A DNA stretch of 46,458 nucleotides from a virus (IMGVR_UViG_3300046655_000597:1-46458), one strand, 5' to 3'; counted from the first letter of the stretch, positions 24,155 through 31,532 are shown. Notes: generated by a model not told the origin, from the sequence alone. A program made the numbers and translations.

Positions 24155-25015
24155 ATGTTGGACTTTACGACACAGATTGACGAACTTTCTCAAGCATCAA
24201 TAGACGCTGCTTGCTTTGAAGTCATGGAAAAACCACTCAAGGTAGATGGCTACGGAGAAATCCCAAAATTTAAAGCTTTGTTTCGCGGTGATACAAACCA
24301 GCTTCTCCACGTTCACAACGAAAGCTACACCGTGCTTTCAAATGAAACCGTCATTAACGCTCAGTACGATGCAATCAAAAAAGCAAATATTAGCGGTGAC
24401 TTTGACTTCAATGTAACTTCACTCGACGATGGCCGTAAGCTGAAAGTCGAGGTTCTTTTCAACGATATTGTTACTGAGCCAGAAGTTGGTGATTACGTTA
24501 AGTTTCGGGCCACCGCCTTCAATAGTTACGATGGTTCTTGGGCATACCAAAATCAAACTGATGGATTGCGCTTGTGGTGCACTAACGGTTGCACTAGCGC
24601 AGACACGATTGCCCGCATATGGGCGCGTCACACAACTAATCTCAATATAAGCTCAACCGTCAATCAAATTGAACGCGGCCTAAATATATTTCAAAACCAA
24701 AAAGAACTTTGGGATAATTATCGCTCTACAAAAATAAACGTTGAGCAAGCGCACCAATTTTTCAAAACTGACGTTGTTCCTGTGAAGTCAAAAGCGGAAG
24801 AATTTGCTTTCAACAAAAAACAGGTAAACATTTTGATTGAACAGCTTTCGCAAGAAATGTCGGGGTTAGGTCGCAACAAGTGGGCGCTTTACAATTGCCT
24901 TACGCACTGGGCGAGCCACACAGACGGCCACAAGATCCCAGAGGCGGTTACACGGGATCGTGAGCAAATCATCGCCCGTGCTATTAACAGCCGCGCTTGG
25001 GCTGACTTGGGCTGA
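24155..25015 (+). CDS. DUF932-like phage/plasmid protein
   Basis: A 286-residue protein resembling the DUF932 (LGT-type) family: GEIPKFKALFRGDTNQLLHVHNESYTVLSN near the N-terminus, a central FNSYDGSWAYQ and LWCTNGCTS, and a helical C-terminal third. ATG 24155 is set by AAGAGG upstream. The family is common in phages and plasmids of unknown function. It has its own promoter (copy 3) and is followed by a GC hairpin. Confidence 0.72.
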   Translation: MLDFTTQIDELSQASIDAACFEVMEKPLKVDGYGEIPKFKALFRGDTNQLLHVHNESYTVLSNETVINAQYDAIKKANISGDFDFNVTSLDDGRKLKVEVLFNDIVTEPEVGDYVKFRATAFNSYDGSWAYQNQTDGLRLWCTNGCTSADTIARIWARHTTNLNISSTVNQIERGLNIFQNQKELWDNYRSTKINVEQAHQFFKTDVVPVKSKAEEFAFNKKQVNILIEQLSQEMSGLGRNKWALYNCLTHWASHTDGHKIPEAVTRDREQIIARAINSRAWADLG

Positions 25016-25022
25016 TATCGGG

Positions 25023-25037
25023 GGGGGCGCTGCCCCC
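25023..25037 (+). terminator. GC hairpin after the DUF932-like gene
   Basis: GGGGGC-GCT-GCCCCC with a T-rich but interrupted tail (TTCTTTATTATTTTA). It is probably a partial terminator or attenuator: the next gene begins 27 bases later with its own TATGGAGGT site. Confidence 0.6.
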
Positions 25038-25063
25038 TTCTTTATTATTTTATGGAGGTAAAA

Positions 25064-25285
25064 ATGTCAGCAACTGCAAAAAATCACGCTTGGGTAAACC
25101 TGTCGTATCGCTCTTGGGAAATAGACGTCCTTGTTTGCGAAGAAGAAAATGATCCAACCCCAAGGCTTTGGCATGGTAGTCGCGCCCAAAAGCTTTCTGC
25201 TCGATTGACGAAAGAGCTCATGGAAGATTTTGGTGAAGATTTCTTCTGGGATGTATTAACATCGAATAAATGGGGAACGATATGA
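25064..25285 (+). CDS. Small early protein, unknown
   Basis: A 73-residue acidic protein (NHAWVNLSYRSWEIDVLVCEEEND; TKELMEDFGEDFFWDVL). The start at 25064 follows GGAGGT. Function not recognised. Its stop overlaps the next start (ATGA). Confidence 0.6.
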   Translation: MSATAKNHAWVNLSYRSWEIDVLVCEEENDPTPRLWHGSRAQKLSARLTKELMEDFGEDFFWDVLTSNKWGTI

Positions 25286-25479
25286 ACGATAAAATGCAAT
25301 TTATGATGGACGCGCATGAAATGCACGTTGATTATATCACCGATAATGACCAATCGCTCACATATGATGAAGCGCAAACTTTGGCTTGGGAGCAAGGTAT
25401 GAAAGGTTTGCTCGATTTTTTAGATGCAGATGTAAATAAAAAATCTGAGCTCGCCTCGAAGCTTCGGGGGGCTTTGTGA
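25282..25479 (+). CDS. Small acidic early protein
   Basis: A 65-residue protein, Met-rich at the start (MNDKMQFMMDAHEMHVDY), then helical and acidic (YDEAQTLAWEQGMKGLLDFL). It is coupled to its neighbours on both sides by overlapping start and stop codons. Function unknown. Confidence 0.6.
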   Translation: MNDKMQFMMDAHEMHVDYITDNDQSLTYDEAQTLAWEQGMKGLLDFLDADVNKKSELASKLRGAL

Positions 25480-25691
25480 TGGAAACTCATAGGAAAAAAA
25501 TACTCTCATACCTTCAGCAAACCAATGGGGGTCTAAGCTCTTGGGAGGCAATCCATATGTTCCGCTGCACAAGATTGGCGGCGCGTATCGCTGACCTCAA
25601 GGATGAGGGTTATAGAATTGAAACCACGATGGAAACGTCAGACCTCAATGGAAAAAGGTTTGCCCGTTATTTTTTACTGGGTGAAAGATAA
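25479..25691 (+). CDS. Small winged-helix DNA-binding protein
   Basis: A 70-residue protein matching a phage helix-turn-helix type: KKILSYLQQTNGGLSSWEAIHMFRCTRLAARIADLKDEGYRIETTM, with a predicted recognition helix at about 27-38 and a wing at about 45-60. TGATG overlap couples it to the preceding gene. Likely a small regulator. Confidence 0.65.
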   Translation: METHRKKILSYLQQTNGGLSSWEAIHMFRCTRLAARIADLKDEGYRIETTMETSDLNGKRFARYFLLGER

Positions 25692-25926
25692 CACCCACCG
25701 TAAGCCATGAGTGCGGCAGGGGGGGGTTTTACAATTGTTCCCTCCCAACCTTGGCAGTCCGAGCCTTACTCCATAGGGTGATCGGGCATGGGTCAGCTTT
25801 TCTTTTCCTAGATTTTCCAAAGGCTGGCCCGTTTATTTTCTATTAATACAATTTTTTGTAAATAAACTATTTACAATATGAAAAAACTCAGGCATACTAC
25901 CCTTATCGAAACGGAGGAAATTAAAA
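25692..25926. other. Intergenic region with terminator-like hairpin and promoter
   Basis: The 235-base gap has no convincing gene. GGGTCAGC (25790-25797) can pair with GCTGGCCC (25823-25830, one G-T pair), followed by a T-rich tail, so it probably terminates the 25064-25691 unit. Promoter copy 4 begins at 25857. The first 95 bases contain an 8-G run and short repeats; I tested this part for a tRNA and found no cloverleaf. Confidence 0.5.
25857..25898 (+). promoter_or_regulatory. Early-type promoter with palindromic operator (copy 4)
   Basis: The perfect palindrome TGTAAATAAACTATTTACA (25857-25875) includes the TTTACA -35. A 17-base spacer and a CATACT -10 (25893-25898) follow. It reads into the gene cluster starting at 25927, whose ribosome site is CGGAGGAA. 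Confidence 0.75.
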
Positions 25927-26136
25927 ATGAAGTTCACTACTGCTCACGAAGAAAACATCTTCAATCAAGCCACTCACTTTGTTGCTGTTCGCGGACGCAA
26001 TCGTTTCAACCGCACCCGCGATGAGTTTCCTTGCATCGAAGAAGCGAAAAAATTTGCTTCAAACTTTGGCGATAATCGCACAATGATTTACGCTGTTAAC
26101 CAACATGGGTCAGCTGCCCATATCTGCAACGCATAG
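25927..26136 (+). CDS. Small early protein, unknown
   Basis: A 69-residue basic/aromatic protein (KFTTAHEENIFNQATHFVAV; EAKKFASNFGDNRTMIYAV) preceded by GGAGGAA. It has a compact alpha/beta look. It opens the last early transcription unit. Function not recognised. Confidence 0.65.
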   Translation: MKFTTAHEENIFNQATHFVAVRGRNRFNRTRDEFPCIEEAKKFASNFGDNRTMIYAVNQHGSAAHICNA

Positions 26137-26147
26137 GAGGTAAAACT

Positions 26148-26507
26148 ATGTTCGACAACCCTACAAACCGCAATCGTGTTAAGCATATCGGGGAAACCCT
26201 AGACAAGCTTGAAAAATCTGCTTCAAGCAATCGCGTCACACCCGATGAAGTTGCGCAGATGCTGCTGCCAGTTTTAGATCGGTTTGCAAAGATCAAAAAC
26301 TCTGGCGATCAAATGCGCCCGCAATCTGAAATCGTATCCGAAGCATCCATGCAACCAGTCGGTCATTTAAATAGTGCAGTTTACCCACATGGCAGACCGC
26401 ATAACTGGACAACAATCAAGGAGTGCGCTGAGAACGCGCCGCTCAAAGACTTGACGGTTGCGCTGACTGTTTACATGAACCGCGTGGAGGAACTTACCAA
26501 TGACTAA
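26148..26507 (+). CDS. Early protein, unknown
   Basis: A 119-residue protein with a helical N-terminal half (KHIGETLDKLEKSASSNRVT, VAQMLLPVLDRFAKIKN) and a C-terminal segment WTTIKECAENAPLKDLTVALTVYMNRVEEL. AGGAGGT precedes the ATG. No family recognised. Confidence 0.65.
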   Translation: MFDNPTNRNRVKHIGETLDKLEKSASSNRVTPDEVAQMLLPVLDRFAKIKNSGDQMRPQSEIVSEASMQPVGHLNSAVYPHGRPHNWTTIKECAENAPLKDLTVALTVYMNRVEELTND

Positions 26508-26592
26508 TTGGAAGCAAGACCTAATCATTTTTACAATAATCGGTTCAGCCTCTTTAGGCTGGATCTTTGCCGCAAGCATGGGGTGGGCCTAA
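26500..26592 (+). CDS. 30-residue membrane peptide
   Basis: A short frame encoding about 6 polar residues then a single hydrophobic span (LIIFTIIGSASLGWIFAA). It has a good GGAGG site, overlaps the previous stop and ends at the next start (TAATG). The tight coupling suggests it is translated. Possible roles include a small inner-membrane effector; none can be assigned. Confidence 0.5.
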   Translation: MTNWKQDLIIFTIIGSASLGWIFAASMGWA

Positions 26593-26777
26593 TGACTGAC
26601 TGGAATGAACTTCTCGAAAAACAAAAGGAGGAGCGCTTAGCGCTCTTCCAATCTAAAATAGATCAAGGCTTCACTCCAAGCCAAACCGCTAGAGAGTTGG
26701 GTATGAGCCGCCAATCTGTTTACCAGTTTTGCAAGGTGCACAATCTCACGTTTAAAAATAAGGATGTCATAGAATGA
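26592..26777 (+). CDS. Small helix-turn-helix protein
   Basis: A 61-residue protein with a charged first helix (WNELLEKQKEERLALFQSK) and a resolvase-like helix-turn-helix at about 30-50 (TPSQTARELGMSRQSVYQFCK). It resembles the DNA-binding tails of Hin-type proteins but has no catalytic domain. The gene at 27596 has a similar layout. Confidence 0.65.
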   Translation: MTDWNELLEKQKEERLALFQSKIDQGFTPSQTARELGMSRQSVYQFCKVHNLTFKNKDVIE

Positions 26778-27178
26778 TAACTTCAGCAATGTGCCTTGCT
26801 ATGGCGATTTATTATGAAACCCGCAATGAACCGAACCCTGACGCTGGGATTGCTGTTGCGGAAGTAATCTTGAACCGTGTCGAAGATCGGCGTTGGCCCG
26901 ACAATGTTTGCGCCGTTGTAAAGCAAGACAAAGGACCGAAAGCTCACGACTGCCAGTTTTCATTTTATTGCGACGGCAAGCCAGAGCGCCCCAAACACAA
27001 GCAAGCGTGGCTGAGAGCTCAGGAGCAAGCCACACAGTCGCTTAATGGCAATTTTCTTGGCCACGGTGCGCTTTACTATCACGCCGACTACGCGAGGCCT
27101 ATATGGCGTCACAGTCTCGACCTACTTGGAAGGGTTGGAAAGCACATCTTTTATACAGACATGGAGGTAAATGTATAA
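26774..27178 (+). CDS. SleB-like cell-wall hydrolase
   Basis: A 134-residue protein of the Hydrolase_2/SleB type. It has ALA..IYYETRNEP with Glu15 as the likely catalytic residue, AVAEVILNRVEDRRWP, and CQFSFYCDGK. The family cleaves peptidoglycan in spores and in phage or alphaproteobacterial walls. No signal peptide or membrane segment is obvious. It sits in the early operon, far from the GH19 endolysin, which is unusual for a lysis enzyme. Confidence 0.8.
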   Translation: MITSAMCLAMAIYYETRNEPNPDAGIAVAEVILNRVEDRRWPDNVCAVVKQDKGPKAHDCQFSFYCDGKPERPKHKQAWLRAQEQATQSLNGNFLGHGALYYHADYARPIWRHSLDLLGRVGKHIFYTDMEVNV

Positions 27179-27609
27179 TGTCCAGCAATCTTGATCACTG
27201 GTATCCACCCGCAACAGTCAGAAAAAATGAACAAAAAGATTGTTGGGAATACAGAGTAGGAAAAAACAGTTCGCAGCTTATAGTTCACAGGGGAACTAAG
27301 TGCGTTCATAGATTTTTTGAAACCCGAGTAGAAGCCACAAACTTTGCCGAAGATGAATTAAAAAACCATCAAATAAGCTCAATAACGATTTACAGCAAAA
27401 ATGGTGATGTATCTTCCCATAAGAAAAGCCGACTTCATAAAGCCATTCAAGAATACAAAGACGAAGCGGTAGAGGAATATAGGCAAGAACTTGCGCATAT
27501 GGAAAAATACTATGGGGAAAGATTTTATAAACTAGAAAAGAAGGCGCAAAAATGGGACCAATTGAAAAGTCTGGTTTCTTCAAATGGAGGTGAAAATGCC
27601 GAAGCTTGA
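27178..27609 (+). CDS. Early protein with basic coiled-coil C-terminus
   Basis: A 143-residue protein from ATG 27178. The N-terminal 60 residues include WEYRVGKNSSQLIVHRGTK, a small beta region. The C-terminal half is a highly charged helix (YKDEAVEEYRQELAHMEKYYGERFYKLEKK). No family recognised. The open frame extends upstream into the hydrolase gene but that part lacks support. Confidence 0.6.
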   Translation: MSSNLDHWYPPATVRKNEQKDCWEYRVGKNSSQLIVHRGTKCVHRFFETRVEATNFAEDELKNHQISSITIYSKNGDVSSHKKSRLHKAIQEYKDEAVEEYRQELAHMEKYYGERFYKLEKKAQKWDQLKSLVSSNGGENAEA

Positions 27610-27862
27610 GACTTGGGATCAAATAAATGAACGGCATGAAAGAGAAAAGATTGATTTAGTCGCATCTTTTGCCAAGATGAATTTTACCCAAACAAAGGCG
27701 GCTTTGATCTTAGGAATGGAACGTGGGCATCTGAATAATTTTGTGAAGCGCCGCAATATTGATTGGCCCAATATGCAAAGGAGGCACTATGAAGAAACTT
27801 ACACCCCAAGATCGCGCACATTTGGTTTTTCTAAATCGTCAAGTAGATCGTCTACAAGATGA
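27596..27862 (+). CDS. Small helix-turn-helix protein (Fis-like)
   Basis: An 88-residue protein from ATG 27596 behind GGAGGT. It has INERHEREKIDLVASFAKM followed by a helix-turn-helix (TQTKAALILGMERGHLNNFVKRR, about 33-55) and a Ser/Arg-rich tail. The layout parallels the 61-residue protein at 26592, suggesting duplicated small DNA-binding genes. Confidence 0.6.
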   Translation: MPKLETWDQINERHEREKIDLVASFAKMNFTQTKAALILGMERGHLNNFVKRRNIDWPNMQRRHYEETYTPRSRTFGFSKSSSRSSTR

Positions 27863-27977
27863 AAGCTTCCGCTTAGACCCCCACCCCAATGTTAAGCATG
27901 ACTTAGATCGTGCAAGGCGTGAGCTAAAATCGTTTACTTTATCATTGCAGAAAGAAGGAAAAAATATCTATGGATGA
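27789..27977 (+). CDS. Small basic early protein
   Basis: A 62-residue charged helical protein (KKLTPQDRAHLVFLNRQVDRLQDE; HDLDRARRELKSFTLSLQKEG). AAAGGAGG gives a strong start at 27789. It overlaps the preceding gene by 74 bases in another frame and the next gene by eight. Confidence 0.55.
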   Translation: MKKLTPQDRAHLVFLNRQVDRLQDESFRLDPHPNVKHDLDRARRELKSFTLSLQKEGKNIYG

Positions 27978-28278
27978 AAACCTGATAGCGGCCAAAATGA
28001 AAGAAATGGCAAAATCAGACATGAAGTACGTCAAGGCCAAAGGTTCTTTGGGAGACAATCCATCTTGGGGTAAGAGCAAAGATTTTATTGCAAAGCAAAA
28101 GCACGGAGGTCGGCGTGGGAGGCCAGATGGATATAAAACAAAAATCAACAAGCTTTTAGATAAAGATATGACCACCGATGAAATTGTGGCAATATTGGAT
28201 TGTAGCCGTAATATTGTAAATCAATATCGAAGGAAGCGGAAACTAGAACAGAACGCCGCGTCCTCCCATGCGGCGTAG
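27970..28278 (+). CDS. Small basic helix-turn-helix protein
   Basis: A 102-residue protein with GRRGRPDG (AT-hook-like) near residue 52 and a helix-turn-helix at about 68-90 (TTDEIVAILDCSRNIVNQYRRKR). AAGAAGGAAAAA precedes the ATG. It is the last gene of the early operon, before the terminator at 28304. Confidence 0.65.
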   Translation: MDENLIAAKMKEMAKSDMKYVKAKGSLGDNPSWGKSKDFIAKQKHGGRRGRPDGYKTKINKLLDKDMTTDEIVAILDCSRNIVNQYRRKRKLEQNAASSHAA

Positions 28279-28303
28279 ATGAGGGGTTGGTTGGTTCCCC
28301 TCT

Positions 28304-28340
28304 CCCCCGTCACTTGACCCAATCAGGTGGCGGGGTTTTT
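28304..28340 (+). terminator. Rho-independent terminator ending the early operon
   Basis: CCCCGTCACTTGA pairs with TCAGGTGGCGGGG with minor mismatches, followed by TTTTT. It lies 26 bases after the last plus-strand stop and before the convergent minus-strand FkbM gene. The remaining 75 bases to 28416 show nothing clear. Confidence 0.8.
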
Positions 28341-28415
28341 CGTGGGGCCAGCAAGAACATCACACTCCGTCACAGGTTTACCTATGCGCTAGCCCCGACC
28401 TGCTTTATTTCACAA

Positions 28416-28964
28416 TCAACCTACCGCGTAAATATCGTTTTCCTCAGTCCAAGTTAAATAGTTTTGCTTCATTAGTATTTTTGTTATTTCAATATCGTCT
28501 GTCAGCCTATGCTCTACCTTAATAAATTTTGGCCTCATATCAAAGCTAAAGCTCTTCAAGATATTTAATTCATGGCCCTCAGTATCAATTTTTAAAAAAT
28601 CAATAACTGGAAGTTGCGATTTTAGCATCACGGTATCAAGCGTGTAACCTTGAACCGGAACTGGGGGCTTAAAATTGTTTGCATTTCGAGGATCATCACT
28701 GAGCCTTTTGCCTAAATGATTTGAGCTTGTAATGTGTGAGATACCTTTAGCCCAACCCCAACCGGCCGCAAGCGCAAGCTCAACCTCACCATCATGATCT
28801 GTTACAGCGCAATTTAAACACTGAACTTCATATCCATCAAAAATCTCTTGAACCCTTGGAAAGATCTCTGGGTTGGCCTCACAGACCATGCCCCTCCAAC
28901 CATTCTTCGCTAACTGAAGACAGGTATCAAAATCACAAGAACCAACCTCAATAAAAAAGCGCAC
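28416..28964 (-). CDS. FkbM-family methyltransferase (second copy)
   Basis: A 182-residue protein with EVGSCDFDTCLQLAKNGW as a shortened motif I region, VCEANPEIFPRVQ, and the FkbM hallmark IDFLKIDTEGHELNILKSF (about 119-137). It is shorter than the FkbM enzyme at 17638 and only distantly alike. It is the last gene of the late transcript and directly follows the endolysin. A sugar O-methylation role is family knowledge; the substrate is unknown. Confidence 0.75.
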   Translation of the reverse strand: MRFFIEVGSCDFDTCLQLAKNGWRGMVCEANPEIFPRVQEIFDGYEVQCLNCAVTDHDGEVELALAAGWGWAKGISHITSSNHLGKRLSDDPRNANNFKPPVPVQGYTLDTVMLKSQLPVIDFLKIDTEGHELNILKSFSFDMRPKFIKVEHRLTDDIEITKILMKQNYLTWTEENDIYAVG

Positions 28965-29578
28965 TATGTAAGCCAGCCATAAATCTTATTTGTTTGGTCC
29001 ATCCGATCTTGAAGGCCATGATACCCACCGTTTACGCGCTTGGTAATCTTTTCAATCGTGTCGGTATCGACGCCCTCATCTGCGATTTTAAAAAGTTTAT
29101 TTTTCTCAAAGAACCAATAAGCAGTTTCAAACGCATAGTCGGTTTCAATCAAAGACGGATCTGTCATGACCTCTGGGAGCCTCATGTCAGAAGCGAATGA
29201 ACGATAGTTATCTTTGCCCGTAAGCTGCAAAAATCCTCGCCCGATGAAAACACTCCCTTCGTTTTCTCCATTTCCCATTCTGTTGCTGTAAACCTTATCT
29301 GCTAGTGCCTTTGGGTTTCTTGCATAAGGCTCGGCATCAGACACGGTCTTGAAACGGGTAGGCCAAACCTTTCTAATCCTATCGGGAGAGCTATAGTAGA
29401 GGCTTTCGCAAACGCGAGTAAATCCACCACTCTCATGAGATGCTTGACCCAGTAGATGCGCTGAGCGCTCCGCTGAGAGGCCGAAGTGCTTTGTAATGGC
29501 CCGTGCGGTATTGGGGCCAAAAGACCCATCTGTAGACGCTCCTATGCGCTCTTGCAGCTTTTGCATGGCTAAGGTCAT
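28964..29578 (-). CDS. Endolysin, glycoside hydrolase family 19 with short peptidoglycan-binding N-terminus
   Basis: A 204-residue protein. Residues 1-34 resemble a truncated peptidoglycan-binding repeat (GSFGPNTARAI). The GH19 chitinase-like domain follows, with LLGQASHESGGF (Glu49 as probable catalytic acid) and GRGFLQLTGKDNYRSF. It would cut peptidoglycan glycan strands. There is no signal peptide, so release depends on the neighbouring holin. Confidence 0.88.
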   Translation of the reverse strand: MTLAMQKLQERIGASTDGSFGPNTARAITKHFGLSAERSAHLLGQASHESGGFTRVCESLYYSSPDRIRKVWPTRFKTVSDAEPYARNPKALADKVYSNRMGNGENEGSVFIGRGFLQLTGKDNYRSFASDMRLPEVMTDPSLIETDYAFETAYWFFEKNKLFKIADEGVDTDTIEKITKRVNGGYHGLQDRMDQTNKIYGWLT

Positions 29579-29848
29579 TTAATCCTCCTGTGCGGGCTTC
29601 GTTCCAAAGGTGCGAACGTAAGTCATATCTTCGCTGTAAGCCTCTGCCCATTTATTCTCTGTGAAGGTTGCAAAGGTTATGAGCGCTTGATTGTCAGCCT
29701 CAAGCGTAAGAACGACCTCATCCAGAATGGCTAATTTCTCAACCAGAACGTCAATCTTGTGGGATTGCTCTGCGAAATACCAAGTTCCAGCGATAACTTG
29801 AGCGACCATTGCAGCGACAAGCGCCAAGGGAACCTTTACATCTGCCAT
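29579..29848 (-). CDS. Small membrane-anchored protein, spanin-like
   Basis: An 89-residue protein with one N-terminal hydrophobic span (LALVAAMVAQVIAGTWYFA, about 7-25) and a helical periplasmic-type remainder (HKIDVLVEKLAILDEVVLTLEADNQ). This layout suits an inner-membrane spanin or accessory lysis protein. It lies between holin and endolysin. Spanin identity is inferred from position and topology only. Confidence 0.55.
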   Translation of the reverse strand: MADVKVPLALVAAMVAQVIAGTWYFAEQSHKIDVLVEKLAILDEVVLTLEADNQALITFATFTENKWAEAYSEDMTYVRTFGTKPAQED

Positions 29849-29850
29849 TT

Positions 29851-30234
29851 TTATTTCCTAAAAAACTTCGTTGCAGATCGCACGGCGAAGCTACTCGCTA
29901 CGATCACGCCCAAAGTGTATTGATACCACTCTGGCATTTTCTCCAATGCAGCGAAACCATCAGCCACAGCGCTGCGCCCCCACTCTCCAGTAAAACATAA
30001 AATCAGGGGCAAAGAAAAAAGCAAAACAAGATATTCGTCTTTCCATGAGTTTTGAGTTCCCTGAGCCATGATCCGTTCCCAATCAGCAACGCTTGTCTTT
30101 TCGCTGAGAAGTATCTTGGATTTGGTTTCTGCTTCAGTGAGCTTCAACTTTGCTTCCGCTGCGGTCTTATCCGCTTTGCCCTGCAACCAGCTACCCGCGA
30201 GGTTTGCTATTGGGCCTATGAATGCTTGTATCAT
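29851..30234 (-). CDS. Holin, GTA 3TM type
   Basis: A 127-residue protein of the GTA_holin_3TM kind: an N-terminal hydrophobic/amphipathic segment (IQAFIGPIANLAGSWLQGKAD), a charged helix (AEAKLKLTEAETKSKIL), two membrane spans (EYLVLLFSLPLILCFTG and YQYTLGVIVASSFAVRS) and a basic end. It would form the membrane lesion that releases the endolysin. Confidence 0.78.
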   Translation of the reverse strand: MIQAFIGPIANLAGSWLQGKADKTAAEAKLKLTEAETKSKILLSEKTSVADWERIMAQGTQNSWKDEYLVLLFSLPLILCFTGEWGRSAVADGFAALEKMPEWYQYTLGVIVASSFAVRSATKFFRK

Positions 30235-30431
30235 TTTTCTGAACTAAGCCACACTGCTATCGTGCCAGTCATGGCGCCACTGACAACTGAAATCATTGCA
30301 GATTGTTGCGTACTTAAATCTTCGAGGCTCATTCCCCAATTTATGACCTTTATATACATGATAGTCATAACCAACATCATAATTCGTGGCATCAGGCGAT
30401 ATTGAAGGATCTTTTCAAACGTGTTTGCCAT
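30231..30431 (-). CDS. Two-span small membrane protein
   Basis: A 66-residue protein with hydrophobic spans at about 14-33 (MPRIMMLVMTIMYIKVI) and 44-62 (AMISVVSGAMTGTIAVWLS). It overlaps the holin start by four bases. It may be a second holin or antiholin, but no family-specific signature is seen. Confidence 0.6.
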   Translation of the reverse strand: MANTFEKILQYRLMPRIMMLVMTIMYIKVINWGMSLEDLSTQQSAMISVVSGAMTGTIAVWLSSEK

Positions 30432-30432
30432 G

Positions 30433-30690
30433 TCAAACCTCTATGTTTATCTTAGTTCCCTGCGGTCTATCCGCTGTAGTCTTGCGCCCAAACCTATCAT
30501 AACTTTGCTGCAAGTCCAATGTTTGCTTTGCCAGCGCCTCTAAGTGGCTGTGATTAGACCTATGTTCTTTTTCCACCCTCTGCTCTGCCAAATGTGTTTC
30601 GATAGCCTCACGCGCTCTGGTTTGCTCATGAATGTGTGACCCAACATTGAAGGGCATAGATCCAATTCCGCTCAAGCCATCAGCCATCAA
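30433..30690 (-). CDS. Small hydrophilic protein in lysis block
   Basis: An 85-residue protein (two adjacent ATGs at 30690 and 30687). It has a Gly-rich start (MADGLSGIGSMPFNVG), a charged His/Glu-rich helix (EAIETHLAEQRVEKEHRSNH) and a basic C-terminus. No family recognised. It is coupled to the gene before it by overlapping codons. Confidence 0.55.
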   Translation of the reverse strand: MMADGLSGIGSMPFNVGSHIHEQTRAREAIETHLAEQRVEKEHRSNHSHLEALAKQTLDLQQSYDRFGRKTTADRPQGTKINIEV

Positions 30691-31130
30691 ATTCGACCCT
30701 GCTTTGCCAGAATGATCACAATCGTTATTCCAAGCATAATCGTCACAATGATAGTTGCGCCGCCATAAATAACGATGCGCTCAACCATCTTTGCCTTTCG
30801 TTTTCTCTCCGCTTCCGCTTTTGCCTTACGATCCTTCCTTGCTTGCACCCGTATAGCTTGCAATTCACCCCATGCGCTAAAACCTCTGGTTGCAATTACG
30901 ATCTGACGAAGCTCCTCCTCGGCGTCCTTGGCCCTCTGCAAATTGACAAAGGTTTCCATAGCGTTTTCATCTGAACCAGAAAAAAGGCTGTTCTTCTTTT
31001 TTTCATGCGCTGCGCGCAAATCATCTACGCCATCAAAGAACTCTCCGATTTGTTTGGTTACGTTGACCAGTTCCTTGCCCGCTGCCACCGCAGATTTTAC
31101 GGCCGCGAGCGCTGTAAATGGATCAATCAT
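30687..31130 (-). CDS. C-terminally membrane-anchored helical protein
   Basis: A 147-residue protein with an Ala/Lys-rich helical N-terminus (FTALAAVKSAVAAGKELVN), a long basic helix (ARKDRKAKAEAERKRKAK, about 101-118) and one C-terminal membrane span (IVIYGGATIIVTIMLGITIV). Proteins of this shape are common next to holins in marine phages. Function unknown. Confidence 0.6.
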   Translation of the reverse strand: MIDPFTALAAVKSAVAAGKELVNVTKQIGEFFDGVDDLRAAHEKKKNSLFSGSDENAMETFVNLQRAKDAEEELRQIVIATRGFSAWGELQAIRVQARKDRKAKAEAERKRKAKMVERIVIYGGATIIVTIMLGITIVIILAKQGRI

Positions 31131-31300
31131 GTATCACGCCCCACAATTACATACCGAGGGCAATCTGCCTCTGGGATTATTCTTATGACCTTTGGGTAAT
31201 GGTAATAAAACGAAGGCGGCGGGCATCCATAACGACACGCCTTGAACATCACCCCAAAGGGATACATTCCAAAAGCGATTGAAGTTAGGGCGCAAATCAT
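31127..31300 (-). CDS. Small cysteine-containing protein (preferred frame)
   Basis: A 57-residue frame beginning MICALTSIAFGMYPFG, with Cys at 3, 22, 26 and 47, and ending VIVGRDT. GGTGGGGGC precedes the ATG and its stop overlaps the next ATG as ATGA. An alternative 60-residue frame at 31134-31316 is less likely because it lacks that coupling and has unusual composition. Confidence 0.5.
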   Translation of the reverse strand: MICALTSIAFGMYPFGVMFKACRYGCPPPSFYYHYPKVIRIIPEADCPRYVIVGRDT

Positions 31301-31319
31301 GCCCCCACCATATCACATT

Positions 31320-31532
31320 TTATTTGCGGGCTAAATTCTGAACGTCGCGTCTAAGCTCTTTTTGCTCATCGCGCATTTCTTTGAGAAGATATTTGATGTC
31401 ATCATAGCGAGCCTCAAGAACAGCGATCTTTTTTTGGTTGGTAAATACAAACCTTAAAATCGCGCCCAATGCGGCAACAATAGCTATGCCAGCGGCAACA
31501 GCGGGAGAAAGTATTGCGTCACTCAATTTCAT
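31320..31532 (-). CDS. Membrane-anchored coiled-coil protein (XhlA-like topology)
   Basis: A 70-residue protein with one membrane span near the N-terminus (PAVAAGIAIVAALGAILRFVF, about 10-30) followed by a coiled coil (IAVLEARYDDIKYLLKEMRDEQKELRRDVQNL). It overlaps the preceding tail gene by four bases. Topology suggests a lysis accessory or spanin role; identity is not proven. Confidence 0.55.
   Translation of the reverse strand: MKLSDAILSPAVAAGIAIVAALGAILRFVFTNQKKIAVLEARYDDIKYLLKEMRDEQKELRRDVQNLARK

Noticed and set aside
25692-25790. Possible tRNA or structured RNA in the early intergenic gap
   Set aside because: No acceptor stem, anticodon arm or TpsiC arm could be assembled; only the terminator-like hairpin at 25790-25830 is convincing.
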